Assembly: GCA_017308515.1 (NCBI GenBank)
Contig: JAFKEN010000006.1
Coordinates: forward strand, 1 to 64,000
Direction of reading: 5' to 3'
Source: Actinomycetales bacterium
GTDB taxonomy: Bacteria; Actinomycetota; Actinomycetes; Actinomycetales; Microbacteriaceae
Length of the DNA stretch: 64,000 bases
The translations under genes and the position numbers were made by a program. The notes under the pieces are model-generated. The model saw nothing but the letters and a program-made list of their open reading frames with translations. It searched no databases and was not told the DNA's origin. Shown here in pieces: positions 37,140 through 46,425 of the stretch. Within the stretch, counting starts at the first letter, position 1; every line of letters starts with the position of its first letter.

Positions 37140-37170
37140 GAGGCCCCGGGACGCCACCTCCCGGGGCCTC
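37140..37170 (+). terminator. Stem-loop between cebE and cebF (attenuator or mRNA stabiliser)
   Basis: A perfect 12-bp stem (37140-37151 with 37159-37170) encloses a 7-base loop, with no U-run after it. Hairpins between binding-protein and permease genes usually cut down transcription or protect the 3' end of the upstream message, giving more binding protein than permease. Confidence 0.7.
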
Positions 37171-37199
37171 GCCCCCCTCACGACACGGAACCGACCCTC

Positions 37200-38291
37200 A
37201 TGACCACCCTCACCGACGCCGGCCGCGACGGCGCAGCCCGCGAGATCGAGCGCCCCCGCCTCACCTGGCGCCAGCGCCTCAGCCGCGCCGACGTGAAGTA
37301 CTCGCCCTACGTCTACGTCGCGCCGTTCTTCGTGCTCTTCGCGCTCGTGGGCCTGTTCCCGCTGCTCTACACCTTCGTCGTCTCGCTCAACGACTGGGAC
37401 CTGCTCAAGGGCCAGGGCGACTGGGTGGGCTTCGACAACTACGTGACCGAGCTCCAGGACCCGTGGTTCTGGAACTCCATCGGCAACACCTTCAGCATCT
37501 TCGTGCTCTCGGCGGTGCCCCAGCTCATCGCCGCGACCTTCATCGCCGCGGTGCTCGACCAGAACCTGCGCGCCAAGACCTTCTGGCGTCTCAGCGTGCT
37601 GCTGCCCTACGTCGTCACGCCCGCGGCGGTGGCCCTCATCTTCAGCAGCATCTTCTCCGAGGACTACGGCCTCGTGAACAACCTGCTCGGCTCGCTCGGC
37701 CTCGACCCGGTGCTCTGGAAGCACGACACCCTGCCGGGCCACCTCGCGATCGCCACCATGGTCAACTGGCGCTGGACCGGCTACAACGCCCTCATCCTGC
37801 TCGCCGCCATGCAGGCGGTGCCCCGCGACGTCTACGAGTCCGCCGCGCTCGACGGCGCGGGCGCGTTCCGGCGCTTCTTCTCGATCACGCTGCCGAGCAT
37901 CCGCCCCACCTTCATCTTCGTGCTCATCACCGCCACGATCGGCGGGCTGCAGATCTTCACCGAGCCCAAGCTCTTCGACGCGACCAACGCGACCCCCGGC
38001 GGGGCCTACCACCAGTACGAGACGACCACGCTCTACATCTGGAACATGGCCTTCAACCAGGACCGCTTCGGCCGGGCCGCCGCCATCGCCTTCCTGCTGC
38101 TGCTGATCATCGTCGCCATCGGCCTCGTCAACTACGTCCTGTCGAAGGGCATCGCCTCGAGCGAGGTGAAGGTCGCCAGGGACCGCACCCGCCGCCGCCT
38201 CGAGCGCCACCGCGACCGGCAGCTCGCCGGCGCGGTCGCCTCCACCTCCGCACCGACCTCTGCACCGACCTCCGGGGAGCCCCGCTCATGA
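37200..38291 (+). CDS. cebF: Cellobiose ABC transporter permease 1
   Basis: This 363-residue binding-protein-dependent permease (MalF/UgpA type) has six or more transmembrane helices, beginning YVAPFFVLFALVGLFPLLYT. The EAA loop that docks the ATPase is DVYESAALDGAGAFRRFFSITLP. The ATG at 37200 follows a weak ribosome site, fitting lower expression than cebE. The C-terminal tail is charged and Thr/Ser/Pro-rich. The stop overlaps cebG (ATGA). Confidence 0.88.
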   Translation: MTTLTDAGRDGAAREIERPRLTWRQRLSRADVKYSPYVYVAPFFVLFALVGLFPLLYTFVVSLNDWDLLKGQGDWVGFDNYVTELQDPWFWNSIGNTFSIFVLSAVPQLIAATFIAAVLDQNLRAKTFWRLSVLLPYVVTPAAVALIFSSIFSEDYGLVNNLLGSLGLDPVLWKHDTLPGHLAIATMVNWRWTGYNALILLAAMQAVPRDVYESAALDGAGAFRRFFSITLPSIRPTFIFVLITATIGGLQIFTEPKLFDATNATPGGAYHQYETTTLYIWNMAFNQDRFGRAAAIAFLLLLIIVAIGLVNYVLSKGIASSEVKVARDRTRRRLERHRDRQLAGAVASTSAPTSAPTSGEPRS

Positions 38292-39178
38292 CCGCCGTCC
38301 TCGCGCCGCGCACCGGCGCCTCCGACGAGAGCCACCGGCCGCGACTGCGCCGCCGCAGCATCCGGGGCTCCCGGCCCGGGTTCCTGGTCTACGGCATCCT
38401 CATCGCCTGGTTCCTCGGCAGCGCCTACCCGCTGTGGTGGTCGTTCGTGGCCGGCTCGAGCGAGAGCACCGTGCTCACGCTGCCCTACCCGCCGCTGCTG
38501 CCCGGCGGCCAGTTCTGGGTCAACGCCTCCGAGGTCTTCGCCACGATCGACTTCTGGAAGGCGCTCGGCAACAGCGTCATCGTCTCCACCTCGATCACCG
38601 CCTCGGTGCTGTTCTTCTCGACGCTCGCCGGCTACGCCTTCGCGAAGCTGCGCTTCCGGGGTCGCAACGGGCTCATGCTGTTCGTCATCCTGACCCTCGC
38701 GATCCCGACCCAGCTGGGCATCATCCCGCTGTTCATCCTCATGAAGCAGTTCGGCTGGACCGGCTCGCTCGGCGCGATCATCGTGCCGACCCTGGTGACC
38801 GCCTTCGGCGTGTTCTTCATGCGGCAGTACCTCGTCGACGTGATCCCCGACGAGCTCATCGAGGCCGCCCGCGTCGACGGGGCGAGCATGATCCGCACCT
38901 TCTGGCACGTCGGCGTGCCGGCGGCGCGGCCCGCCATGGCGGTGCTGGGGCTCTTCACCTTCATGACCGCGTGGACCGATTACCTCTGGCCGCTCATCGT
39001 CGCGGGCTCGAATCCGACGCTGCAGGTCGCACTCAGCCAGCTGCAGTCGGCGAAGTACGTCAACTACACGGTCGTGCTCGCCGGCGCGGTGCTCGCCACC
39101 ATCCCGCTGCTGATCATCTTCGTGATCGCGGGTCGCCAGCTCGTGACCGGGATCATGGCCGGGGCGGTGAAGGGCTGA
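38288..39178 (+). CDS. cebG: Cellobiose ABC transporter permease 2
   Basis: This 296-residue MalG-type permease has six transmembrane helices and the EAA loop ELIEAARVDGASMIRTFWHV. ATG 38288 overlaps the cebF stop, and its own stop overlaps the bglC start (TGATG at 39176-39180), so cebF-cebG-bglC are coupled. It pairs with CebF to form the membrane channel. Confidence 0.88.
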   Translation: MTAVLAPRTGASDESHRPRLRRRSIRGSRPGFLVYGILIAWFLGSAYPLWWSFVAGSSESTVLTLPYPPLLPGGQFWVNASEVFATIDFWKALGNSVIVSTSITASVLFFSTLAGYAFAKLRFRGRNGLMLFVILTLAIPTQLGIIPLFILMKQFGWTGSLGAIIVPTLVTAFGVFFMRQYLVDVIPDELIEAARVDGASMIRTFWHVGVPAARPAMAVLGLFTFMTAWTDYLWPLIVAGSNPTLQVALSQLQSAKYVNYTVVLAGAVLATIPLLIIFVIAGRQLVTGIMAGAVKG

Positions 39179-40590
39179 TGGCGCTGCAGCTGCCGGACGG
39201 GTTCCGCTGGCCCTCCGGCTTCCTCTGGGGCGCCGCGACCGCGGCCGCGCAGATCGAGGGCGCCGCCCACGAGGACGGCAAGACCGACTCCATCTGGGAC
39301 GCGTTCGCGCGCGTGCCCGGCGCCGTCGCGGGCGGCGACACCCCCGAGGTGGCGATCGACCATTACCACCGGATGCCCGAGGACCTCGCGCTGCTGACCG
39401 AGCTCGGCCTCGACGCCTACCGCTTCTCGGTCAGCTGGTCGCGCGTGCGCCCCGACGACGCCGCGCCGAACCCGGCGGGGCTCGACTTCTACTCGCGCAT
39501 GGTCGACGAACTGCTCGCCCGCGGGGTGCGGCCCTTCCTCACCCTCTACCACTGGGATCTGCCGCAGGCGGTCGAGGAGCGCGGCGGCTGGACGCTGCGC
39601 GAGACCGCGGAGCGCTTCGCCGAGTACGCGATGCTCGTGCACGACCGCCTCGGCGACCGCGTCGAGGACTGGACGACGCTCAACGAGCCGTTCTGCTCCA
39701 CCTACATCGCCTACGCCGGCGGCGAGCACGCCCCGGGCCGCACCGAGCCGGCCGCCGCGCTCGCCGCCCTTCACCACCAGCTGCTCGGGCACGGCCTCGC
39801 GACCCGCGCCCTGCGCGAGGCGGGGGCGGCCCGGATCGGCATCTCGCTCAACCTCACGAACGCCGTGCCCGCCGACCCCGACGACCCGGCGGACCTCGAC
39901 GCGGCGCGGCGGATCGACGCGCTCTGGAACCGCGGCTTCCTCGAGCCGGTGCTCCGCGGCGCCTACCCGGAGGACTTCCTCGCCGACGTGCGCGGGCTCG
40001 GCCTCGAGGAGGTGCTGCACGAGGGCGACCTGGCGACCATCGCGGCGCCGATCGACTTCCTCGGGGTGAACCACTACCACGACGATCAGGTCAGCGGTCG
40101 CCCGCTGCCGGCCGGCACCCCCGCGTCACGCCGCCCCACCGATCGGCCCGGACGCTCGCCGTTCGTCGGCAGCGAGCACGTCACCTTCCCGCCGCGCGAC
40201 CTGCCGCGCACCGCGATGGACTGGGAGGTGCACCCGGAGGGGCTGAAGCACCTGCTCACGCGGCTGACGGGCGACTACCCCGAGCTGCCGCCGATGTACA
40301 TCACCGAGAACGGGTCGGCCTACCTCGACGAGCCCGACGAGCACGGCGTCGTGCACGATGCGGAGCGCATCGCCTACCTGGAGCGCCACCTCGAGGCGGT
40401 CGCGGGCGCCCTCGCCGACGGCGCGGACGTGCGCGGCTACTTCGCCTGGACCCTGCTCGACAACTTCGAGTGGGCCTGGGGCTACGCCGAGCGCTTCGGT
40501 CTCGTGCGGGTCGATCCGGAGACCCTGGAGCGCACCGTCAAGGACAGCGGGCGGCACTTCGCGGCCATCGCCGCCGCGGCGCGCCTCTAG
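39178..40590 (+). CDS. bglC: GH1 beta-glucosidase
   Basis: This 470-residue glycoside hydrolase family 1 enzyme has the acid/base Glu170 in TLNEP and the nucleophile Glu377 in ITENG. FLWGAATAAAQIEGA and the C-terminal NFEWAWGYAERFG aglycone/glucose-binding segment are also present. No signal peptide, so it cleaves imported cellobiose and cello-oligosaccharides in the cytoplasm. Translationally coupled to cebG. Confidence 0.93.
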   Translation: MALQLPDGFRWPSGFLWGAATAAAQIEGAAHEDGKTDSIWDAFARVPGAVAGGDTPEVAIDHYHRMPEDLALLTELGLDAYRFSVSWSRVRPDDAAPNPAGLDFYSRMVDELLARGVRPFLTLYHWDLPQAVEERGGWTLRETAERFAEYAMLVHDRLGDRVEDWTTLNEPFCSTYIAYAGGEHAPGRTEPAAALAALHHQLLGHGLATRALREAGAARIGISLNLTNAVPADPDDPADLDAARRIDALWNRGFLEPVLRGAYPEDFLADVRGLGLEEVLHEGDLATIAAPIDFLGVNHYHDDQVSGRPLPAGTPASRRPTDRPGRSPFVGSEHVTFPPRDLPRTAMDWEVHPEGLKHLLTRLTGDYPELPPMYITENGSAYLDEPDEHGVVHDAERIAYLERHLEAVAGALADGADVRGYFAWTLLDNFEWAWGYAERFGLVRVDPETLERTVKDSGRHFAAIAAAARL

Positions 40591-40599
40591 GATTCCCGG

Positions 40600-41628
40600 G
40601 TGAGCACCGAGACCGCGCCGACCGAGCGTCCCGCGGCCCCGACCCTCGAGGGCGTCGCCGCGGAGGCCGGAGTCTCGCGCTCCACGGTCTCGCGCGTGAT
40701 CAACGGCTCGCCCAAGGTCACGCCGGAGGCGATCGCGGCCGTCGAGGCCGCGGTGCGCCGGCTCGGCTACGTGCCCAATCGGGCGGCCCGGTCGCTCGCG
40801 AGCCGGCGCACCGAGTCGGTCGCCCTCGTGATCCCCGAGAACACCGCGAAGTTCTTCGCCGACCCCTACTTCGCGAGCGTGGTGCAGGGCGCGGCGATGT
40901 TCCTGGCCGACACCTCGTACACACTGACGCTCCTGATCGCCTCCGAGACCGACCCGCAGAAGACCCGCCGCTACCTTCAGGGCGGCAACGTCGACGGCGC
41001 GCTCGTGCTCAGTCACCACAGCGACGACCGCTCCTACGTCGAGCTCGCCCGTCAGATCCCCGTGGTGTTCGGCGGTCGCCCGCTGCGCGAGGAGGCGAGC
41101 AGCGCGTGCTACGTCGACGTCGACAACGTCGTCGCGGCACGCACGATCACCGAGCGGCTCGTCGCGCGCGGGCGCACCCGGCTGGCGACCATCGCCGGCC
41201 CCGCCGACATGGCCGCCGGCATCGACCGGCTCGCCGGGTTCCGCCAGGCGGTGGAGGCGGCGGGGCTGCCCGAACCGCTCGTCGAGCACGGCGACTTCAC
41301 CCCGGCGAGCGGCGCGGAGGCGATGAGCCGTCTGCTCGACCGCGGCGCCGAGGTCGACGGCATCTTCGCCGCGAGCGCGCAGATGGCCTCCGGCGCCCTC
41401 AACGTGCTGCGCGAGCGCGGCATCGGGGTGCCCGACCAGGTCGGCATGGTCACGATCGACAACGACTACTTCGCGCAGAACGCGGTGCCCCCGCTGACGA
41501 CGATCGAGCAGCCGACCGCCGCCGTCGGGGCGCGCATGGCCGAGGAGCTGCTGCGCCTGATCGACGACGAGCGCGTGCCGCCGGTCACGATGCTGCCGAC
41601 CTCGGTCGTCGAGCGCGGCTCGGAGTGA
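40600..41628 (+). CDS. cebR: LacI-family repressor of the cellobiose operon
   Basis: The product is 342 residues. The N-terminal HTH and hinge (TLEGVAAEAGVSRSTVSRVI ... SLASRRT, about 15-70) are typical LacI and a periplasmic-binding-protein-like effector domain follows. It is the last gene of the operon, 9 bp after bglC, starting at GTG 40600. With two CebR-type palindromes before cebE, it is very probably the autoregulating repressor released by cellobiose. Confidence 0.9.
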   Translation: MSTETAPTERPAAPTLEGVAAEAGVSRSTVSRVINGSPKVTPEAIAAVEAAVRRLGYVPNRAARSLASRRTESVALVIPENTAKFFADPYFASVVQGAAMFLADTSYTLTLLIASETDPQKTRRYLQGGNVDGALVLSHHSDDRSYVELARQIPVVFGGRPLREEASSACYVDVDNVVAARTITERLVARGRTRLATIAGPADMAAGIDRLAGFRQAVEAAGLPEPLVEHGDFTPASGAEAMSRLLDRGAEVDGIFAASAQMASGALNVLRERGIGVPDQVGMVTIDNDYFAQNAVPPLTTIEQPTAAVGARMAEELLRLIDDERVPPVTMLPTSVVERGSE

Positions 41629-41637
41629 ACTCGCCCG

Positions 41638-42471
41638 TCACTCGGGTCGAGCGCGCGGATCCGCGGGCACGACCAGCAGCCGCCCCCGGTGCTCGATGAC
41701 GTCGACCTCGATGCGGTAGACCGCGCCGACCGACTCGGCCGTGAGCACCTCGCGGGGCGCGCCGACCGCGAGCAGGCGCCCCGCCGCGAGCAGCGCCACC
41801 CGGTCGGCGACCGAGCCGGCCAACGACAGGTCGTGCAGCACGACGACGACCGCTCCGCCGATCGCGGCGAGCGCCCGCGCGACCCGCAGCACGTCCTCCT
41901 GGTGGCGCAGGTCGAGCGCCGCCGTCGGCTCGTCGAGGATCACCACCGGAGTGTCCTGGGCGAGCACCCGCGCGAGCGAGACCCGCGCCCGCTCGCCGCC
42001 GGAGAGCTCGGTGAAGCGCCGGTGCAGCAGGTGGGTGACGTCGGCACGCGCCGCCGCGGAGATCATGGCGCCCTCGTCGCGCTCCCGCTCCGGCGCGCGC
42101 TGCCAGGGGCTGCGCCCCATCTCGATGACCTCGCGCACCCGGAACGGGAAGCTCAGGGCGTTGTCCTGGGTCAGCATCGCGCGCCGCTGCGCGAGCTCGA
42201 CGGGCGAGAACGACGCGAGCGGGCGACCGTCGAGCTCGACCGCGCCGCGGCTCGGGGCGCGTTCGCCGCTCAGCATCGCGAGCAGCGAGGACTTGCCGGC
42301 GCCGTTGGGCCCGACGATCGCGAGCACCTCGCCGGCGCGGATCTCCAGATCGACCCCGTCGAGCACGGTGCGTCCGCCGAGCTCGAGCCCCGCGTCGCGC
42401 GCCCGCAGCACGGCGGGTTCGGAGGCCGGGCCGGCGACGGGATCCGCGTCGAGCCGCTCGGCGGGGCTCAC
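41638..42471 (-). CDS. hmuV: Hemin ABC transporter ATPase
   Basis: This 277-residue ABC ATPase of the FecE/HmuV/BtuD group has Walker A GPNGAGKSS, signature LSGGERARVSLARVL, Walker B VVILDEPT and the switch His in VLHDLSL. GTG 42471 overlaps the stop of the permease gene (GTGA). Together with HmuU it would import haem delivered by a binding protein; the fitting binding protein (hmuT) lies 9 kb away. A siderophore or B12 substrate is an alternative. Confidence 0.82.
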   Translation of the reverse strand: MSPAERLDADPVAGPASEPAVLRARDAGLELGGRTVLDGVDLEIRAGEVLAIVGPNGAGKSSLLAMLSGERAPSRGAVELDGRPLASFSPVELAQRRAMLTQDNALSFPFRVREVIEMGRSPWQRAPERERDEGAMISAAARADVTHLLHRRFTELSGGERARVSLARVLAQDTPVVILDEPTAALDLRHQEDVLRVARALAAIGGAVVVVLHDLSLAGSVADRVALLAAGRLLAVGAPREVLTAESVGAVYRIEVDVIEHRGRLLVVPADPRARPE

Positions 42472-43532
42472 GCCCAGCCTCCCGAACGGCGGCGCTGCCG
42501 CCACAGCAGGGCGAAGAAGAACGGCCCGCCCACGAGGGAGGTGAGCATGCCGATCGGCAGCTCGGCACCGCCCGCGATCGTGCGGGCGAGCAGGTCGGCG
42601 AGCACGAGCAGCACGGCGCCGCCGAGCGCGCTCAGCGGCACGAGCGCGCGGTGCGCGGGCCCGACGAGCATGCGCACGAGGTGGGGCACGACGAGCCCGA
42701 CGAACGCGATGATGCCGACGAAGGCGACGGCGACCGCCGTCAGCACGGCGACGAGCACGATCGAGCCGAGCCGGAGGCGCTCGACGTCGACGCCGAGGTG
42801 GCGGGCGTTGCGCTCACCGAGGGCGAGCAGGTCGTAACGGCGACCGAGCGCGGTCGCCACGACGACCCCGACGACGGCGACGGCCACGACGAGCAGCGAC
42901 TCGCGCCACAGGGAGCCGCTGAGCGAGCCGAGCTGCCAGAACACGATCTGCTCGCGGCTCGCGGTGCTCGCCAGGAACAGCACGAAGGCGAGGCCGGCCC
43001 CGCCGAAGGCGTTGACCGCGATGCCGGTCAGCAGCAGGGTGACGATCTCGCTGCGACCGTCGGCGCGCGAGACCATGTAGACGAGGAAGGTGGCGAGCAG
43101 TCCGCCGAGGAAGGCGGCGATCGCGACCGCCCCCTCGCCGAGCGCGGCGGCCCCGGTCGCGATGGCGATCGCCGCGCCCAGCGCCGCGCCGGAGGAGACG
43201 CCGACGACGGCCGGCTCCGCGAGCGGATTGCCGAAGATCGCCTGCATCACCGCGCCGGCGGCGGCGAGCGCCGCGCCGACCCCCATCGCCATCACGATGC
43301 GGGGGAAGCGCACGACCCAGAGCGCCGCGTCGACGACCGGGTCCTGGGGCGCCCAGGGGGTGGTGATCCCGATCGCGCGCAGGAGCGATCCGAGCACCTC
43401 GGCGGGCGAGACGGCGAGCTGGCCCACGACCGCCGAGACCAGCACGCCCGCGAGCAGCAGCACCCCGAATCCGGCGCCGACGAGGGCGCGACGGCGCGCG
43501 AGATGCGAGCGCGGCGGGGCGGGCTCGCTCAC
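42468..43532 (-). CDS. hmuU: Hemin/iron-complex ABC transporter permease (BtuC/FecCD type)
   Basis: The product is 354 residues with about ten transmembrane helices. GNPLAEPAVVGVSSGAALGA and the cytoplasmic loop ALGERNARHLGVDVERLR are hallmarks of the FecCD family. GTG 43532 overlaps the lplA stop and its own stop overlaps hmuV, so lplA-hmuU-hmuV form one coupled transcript. Haem specificity is inferred from the HmuT-like protein elsewhere in the window. Confidence 0.82.
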   Translation of the reverse strand: MSEPAPPRSHLARRRALVGAGFGVLLLAGVLVSAVVGQLAVSPAEVLGSLLRAIGITTPWAPQDPVVDAALWVVRFPRIVMAMGVGAALAAAGAVMQAIFGNPLAEPAVVGVSSGAALGAAIAIATGAAALGEGAVAIAAFLGGLLATFLVYMVSRADGRSEIVTLLLTGIAVNAFGGAGLAFVLFLASTASREQIVFWQLGSLSGSLWRESLLVVAVAVVGVVVATALGRRYDLLALGERNARHLGVDVERLRLGSIVLVAVLTAVAVAFVGIIAFVGLVVPHLVRMLVGPAHRALVPLSALGGAVLLVLADLLARTIAGGAELPIGMLTSLVGGPFFFALLWRQRRRSGGWA

Positions 43533-44578
43533 GGCACCCGGTACAGCCACGGCTCGGTGCCGAACTTCTGCTCGACGAGGCGCTCGGCGGCGGCGAGCTC
43601 CTCGGGGCGCAGCTCGTCGTCGACGAGCCCGTGACGCGCGCGGAAGGTCTCGATCATCCGGTCGATGATCGCCTCGCGCGGCAGCCCGGTCTGGCTGCGC
43701 AGCGGGTCGACGCGCTTGTTCGCGCTCGCGATGCCCTTGTCGCTGATCTTCTCGCGCCCGATGCGGAGCACGCGCGTCATCCGGTCGCCGTCCATGTCGT
43801 AGCTCATGGTCACGTGGTGCAGCACGCCGCCGTTGCCGAGGCGCTTCTGGGCCGCTCCGCCGATCTTGCCGCTCGGGCTCGCGATGTCGTTGAGCGGCTG
43901 GTAGGTCGCGTCGATGCCGAGGCTCTTCAGCGCCTCGATCGTCCACTCGTCGAGGAAGGCGTAGCTGTCGGCGAAGGTCATGCCCGCGACGAGGTCGAGC
44001 GGCGCGTAGAGCGAGTAGGTGACGACGGCCCCCGCGTCCATGAACATCGCGCCGCCGCCGGAGATGCGCCGCACGACCTCGAAGCCCTCCGCGGCGGCCT
44101 GCTCGGCGTCGACCTCGTTGCGCACCGACTGGAAGCTGCCGATCACGACGGCCGGCTGCTCCCACTCCCAGATGCGCAGGGTGGGCTCGCGCGTGCCGGC
44201 GCCGACCTCCTCGGCGAGCACCTCGTCGAGGGCGAGGTGCATCAACGGCGAGAGCGGACCGGGATGCAGCAGTCGCCAGGTGTAGTCGCGCCAGCCGGTC
44301 GCGCGCTGCAGGGCCCGCCGCACGGCGGTCGCGACCGCCTCCGGCGAGAAGCCCAGCAGCACCGCGTCGTCGGGCAGAGCGGCGCGGACCGCGGCGGCGA
44401 GCGCCTTCGCGTCGGACGCCGAGGGCATCCCCGTCAGGGCCGCATCGATCGCCGCGAGCGCGTCGTCGGGCTCGAGGAAGAAGTCGCCGGCGACCCGCAC
44501 GTTCGCGAGCCGCTCGTCGACGACGTCGAGATCGGCGACGACGAGCTTGCCGCCGGGGACCTTGTACTCGCCGTGCAC
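43529..44578 (-). CDS. lplA: Lipoate-protein ligase A with the accessory domain at the N-terminus
   Basis: The product is 349 residues. The C-terminal two thirds are the BPL/LPL catalytic domain with RRISGGGAMFMDAGAVVTYS (lipoyl-AMP loop) and the conserved lysine region SGKIGGAAQKR. The first about 85 residues (EYKVPGGKLVVADLDVVD ... VRVAGDFFLEPDDALAAID) resemble the small accessory domain that is C-terminal in E. coli LplA, so the order is swapped. The enzyme attaches scavenged lipoate to E2 and GcvH proteins. It is the first gene of an operon with hmuU and hmuV, an odd partnership. Confidence 0.85.
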   Translation of the reverse strand: MHGEYKVPGGKLVVADLDVVDERLANVRVAGDFFLEPDDALAAIDAALTGMPSASDAKALAAAVRAALPDDAVLLGFSPEAVATAVRRALQRATGWRDYTWRLLHPGPLSPLMHLALDEVLAEEVGAGTREPTLRIWEWEQPAVVIGSFQSVRNEVDAEQAAAEGFEVVRRISGGGAMFMDAGAVVTYSLYAPLDLVAGMTFADSYAFLDEWTIEALKSLGIDATYQPLNDIASPSGKIGGAAQKRLGNGGVLHHVTMSYDMDGDRMTRVLRIGREKISDKGIASANKRVDPLRSQTGLPREAIIDRMIETFRARHGLVDDELRPEELAAAERLVEQKFGTEPWLYRVP

Positions 44579-44668
44579 CCGCCCAGCCTAGGCGTCGGGC
44601 CGCGACCCCCACCGGGCCGATCGGCCCGCGCGCCCGCGCCGCCCGTTCGGCGGTGAGAGTTCGCGGCC

Positions 44669-45538
44669 TCAGCCGACGTGGGCGTCGAGCCAGGCGATCA
44701 GGTCGGCGCGCACCTCGGCGCGGTTGGTCTCGTTGTAGACCTCGTGGCGAGCGCCGGGGTAGACCTTCACCTCGACGTCGTGCAGCCCGCCCCGCTCCCG
44801 ATAGGCCCGCGCCAGCTTCTCGACGCTGCGCGGGCCGCCGAGGGTGTCGTCCTCCCCGACCTGGATGAGCATCGGCGGGTCGGTCGCCAGCGGCTTCGGG
44901 GTGCCCAGCAGCCGCAGCGAGTCGGCGAGGCCGAAGAGCTTCATCGTGGTGGCGACCGTCATGAGCGGATCCGCCGCGGCGGCGGCGACGACGGCACGAT
45001 CGCGGCTCAGCCACTCGTACCCGGTCTCGCCCTCGGCGGCGTGGCGCTTGTTGAGGTCGCCCGCGTTCATGTCGGTGAGCGTGCGGTACGCGGCGCCGGA
45101 GAAGACCACGGCATCCCAGTCGCGGGAGTCGGCGTCGATGAGCTTCTGGCCGAAGATCGCGCCCATGCTGTGGCCGAGCAGCACGAGCGGCAGCCCCGGC
45201 TCGGCCTCGCGGATGATCCGCGCGAACCGCCGCAGCCCCGCGACCGTCGCGCGCACCCCGCCGACGCCGAGCCGGCCGAGCTTCGCCGGGTCGCCGTGCC
45301 ACTGCTCGCGCCAGGTCTCGCCGTGACCGCGGTGGTCGTCGGCGTAGACGGTGTACCCCGCCGCGACGAGGGCCTGCGCGAGCTCCTCGTAGCGCAGGGC
45401 GTGCTCGCCGATGCCGTGCAGGATCTGCACGACCGCGCGGGGCGCGGCGGCGCGCCAACGGTAGTAGTGGATCGTGACGCCCTCGGCGTCGACGAAGGTC
45501 GCGGGCTCCCGGTCGACCGGGGCAGGGGGGTGCGCCAT
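44669..45538 (-). CDS. Alpha/beta hydrolase, monoacylglycerol-lipase-like
   Basis: The product is 289 residues. Oxyanion loop ILHGIGEHALRY, nucleophile GHSMG (Ser about 126), acid VGEDDTLGG and His in YPGARHEVYNE form a complete catalytic triad. HGxGEH and the lid-like middle (NKRHAAEGETGYEWL) match the serine aminopeptidase S33/monoacylglycerol lipase group. No signal peptide, so cytoplasmic or membrane-peripheral. Substrate likely monoglycerides or lysophospholipids. Confidence 0.85.
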   Translation of the reverse strand: MAHPPAPVDREPATFVDAEGVTIHYYRWRAAAPRAVVQILHGIGEHALRYEELAQALVAAGYTVYADDHRGHGETWREQWHGDPAKLGRLGVGGVRATVAGLRRFARIIREAEPGLPLVLLGHSMGAIFGQKLIDADSRDWDAVVFSGAAYRTLTDMNAGDLNKRHAAEGETGYEWLSRDRAVVAAAAADPLMTVATTMKLFGLADSLRLLGTPKPLATDPPMLIQVGEDDTLGGPRSVEKLARAYRERGGLHDVEVKVYPGARHEVYNETNRAEVRADLIAWLDAHVG

Positions 45539-45579
45539 CGAGCCTCCTCGCTCGCCGCCATCCTAGGCGCGGCGACGCC

Positions 45580-46425
45580 TCAGGCCTCGCGGGTGATCTC
45601 GACCGTGACGAACAGCCGTGAGCCGTACGGCCCCGCGAACACGCCGCGCAGCGGCGCGACATCGTTGTAGTCGCGGCCGTGGCCGACGAAGACGTGCCGG
45701 TCGCCGATGTCGACCAGGTTGGTCGGGTCCCACCCGCGCCACGAGCCGCAGAACCACTCCACCCAGGCGTGCGACTCGCCGGCGACGGTCTGCCCGATCT
45801 GCGGGTCGGGCACCGGGTGCAGGTAGCCGGAGACGTAGCGCGCCGGGATCCCCACCGAGCGCAGCGCGCCGATCGCGAGATGCGTGATGTCCTGGCAGAC
45901 GCCGCTGCGATGCTCCCAGGCTTCGGCGGCGGTCGTGTAGACGCTCGTGGAACCGGGCACGTACTCGATCGCGTCACCGACCGCACGGCAGATCTCGAGG
46001 GCCGCGTCGCACGGCGTCTCGGCGCGCTCGACGATGCCGCGGGCGAGCTCCACGAGCTCCTCCGGCGGCTGGGTGCGGGCGGTCTGACCGAGCTGCTCGA
46101 CGTATTCGGTGCGGGTCTCGATCTCGTCGGCGAGCGCCGTCCATTCCAGGGTGCGGTGCTCGTGATCGCGCGGGCGCACCTCGACGAGGCTCGTCGCGGT
46201 GATCGACAGCTCGGTGTGCGGGGTGAGCAGCTCGAAGGAGGTGACGCGGCTGCCCCAGTAGTCGACGTAGGAGTGGTGGCTCGAGATCGGCTGGATCTCG
46301 AGGTTGCTGTACAGCACGAGCTGGCCGTCGCCGCTCGCGGGCAGCATGCGCGCCTCGTTGTAGGAGGCGGTGACCTCGCCGTCGTAGTGGAAGCCGGTGA
46401 CGTGCCGGATGCGCAGCCGGTTCAC
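45580..46425 (-). CDS. Transglutaminase-like cysteine protease family protein
   Basis: The product is 281 residues with the N-terminal bacterial transglutaminase-like domain (IRHVTGFHYDGEVTASYNEA). The catalytic core has Cys in HRSGVCQDITHLAIGALRS, His in GESHAWVEWF and Asp in WRGWDPTN. GTG 46425 overlaps the Alpha-E gene stop (GTGA). It is the last of the trio ATP-grasp, Alpha-E, transglutaminase, widely conserved as a unit and thought to make or process a peptide-like modification; the substrate is unknown. Confidence 0.87.
   Translation of the reverse strand: MNRLRIRHVTGFHYDGEVTASYNEARMLPASGDGQLVLYSNLEIQPISSHHSYVDYWGSRVTSFELLTPHTELSITATSLVEVRPRDHEHRTLEWTALADEIETRTEYVEQLGQTARTQPPEELVELARGIVERAETPCDAALEICRAVGDAIEYVPGSTSVYTTAAEAWEHRSGVCQDITHLAIGALRSVGIPARYVSGYLHPVPDPQIGQTVAGESHAWVEWFCGSWRGWDPTNLVDIGDRHVFVGHGRDYNDVAPLRGVFAGPYGSRLFVTVEITREA

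Noticed and set aside
41620-41650. Terminator hairpin between cebR and hmuV
   Set aside because: Only a 6-bp GAGTGA/TCACTC pairing across the two stop codons; too weak to call.
44579-44668. Iron box upstream of lplA-hmuU-hmuV
   Set aside because: Looked for a DtxR-type palindrome; only GC-rich sequence without the TTAGGTTAGG-like pattern is present.
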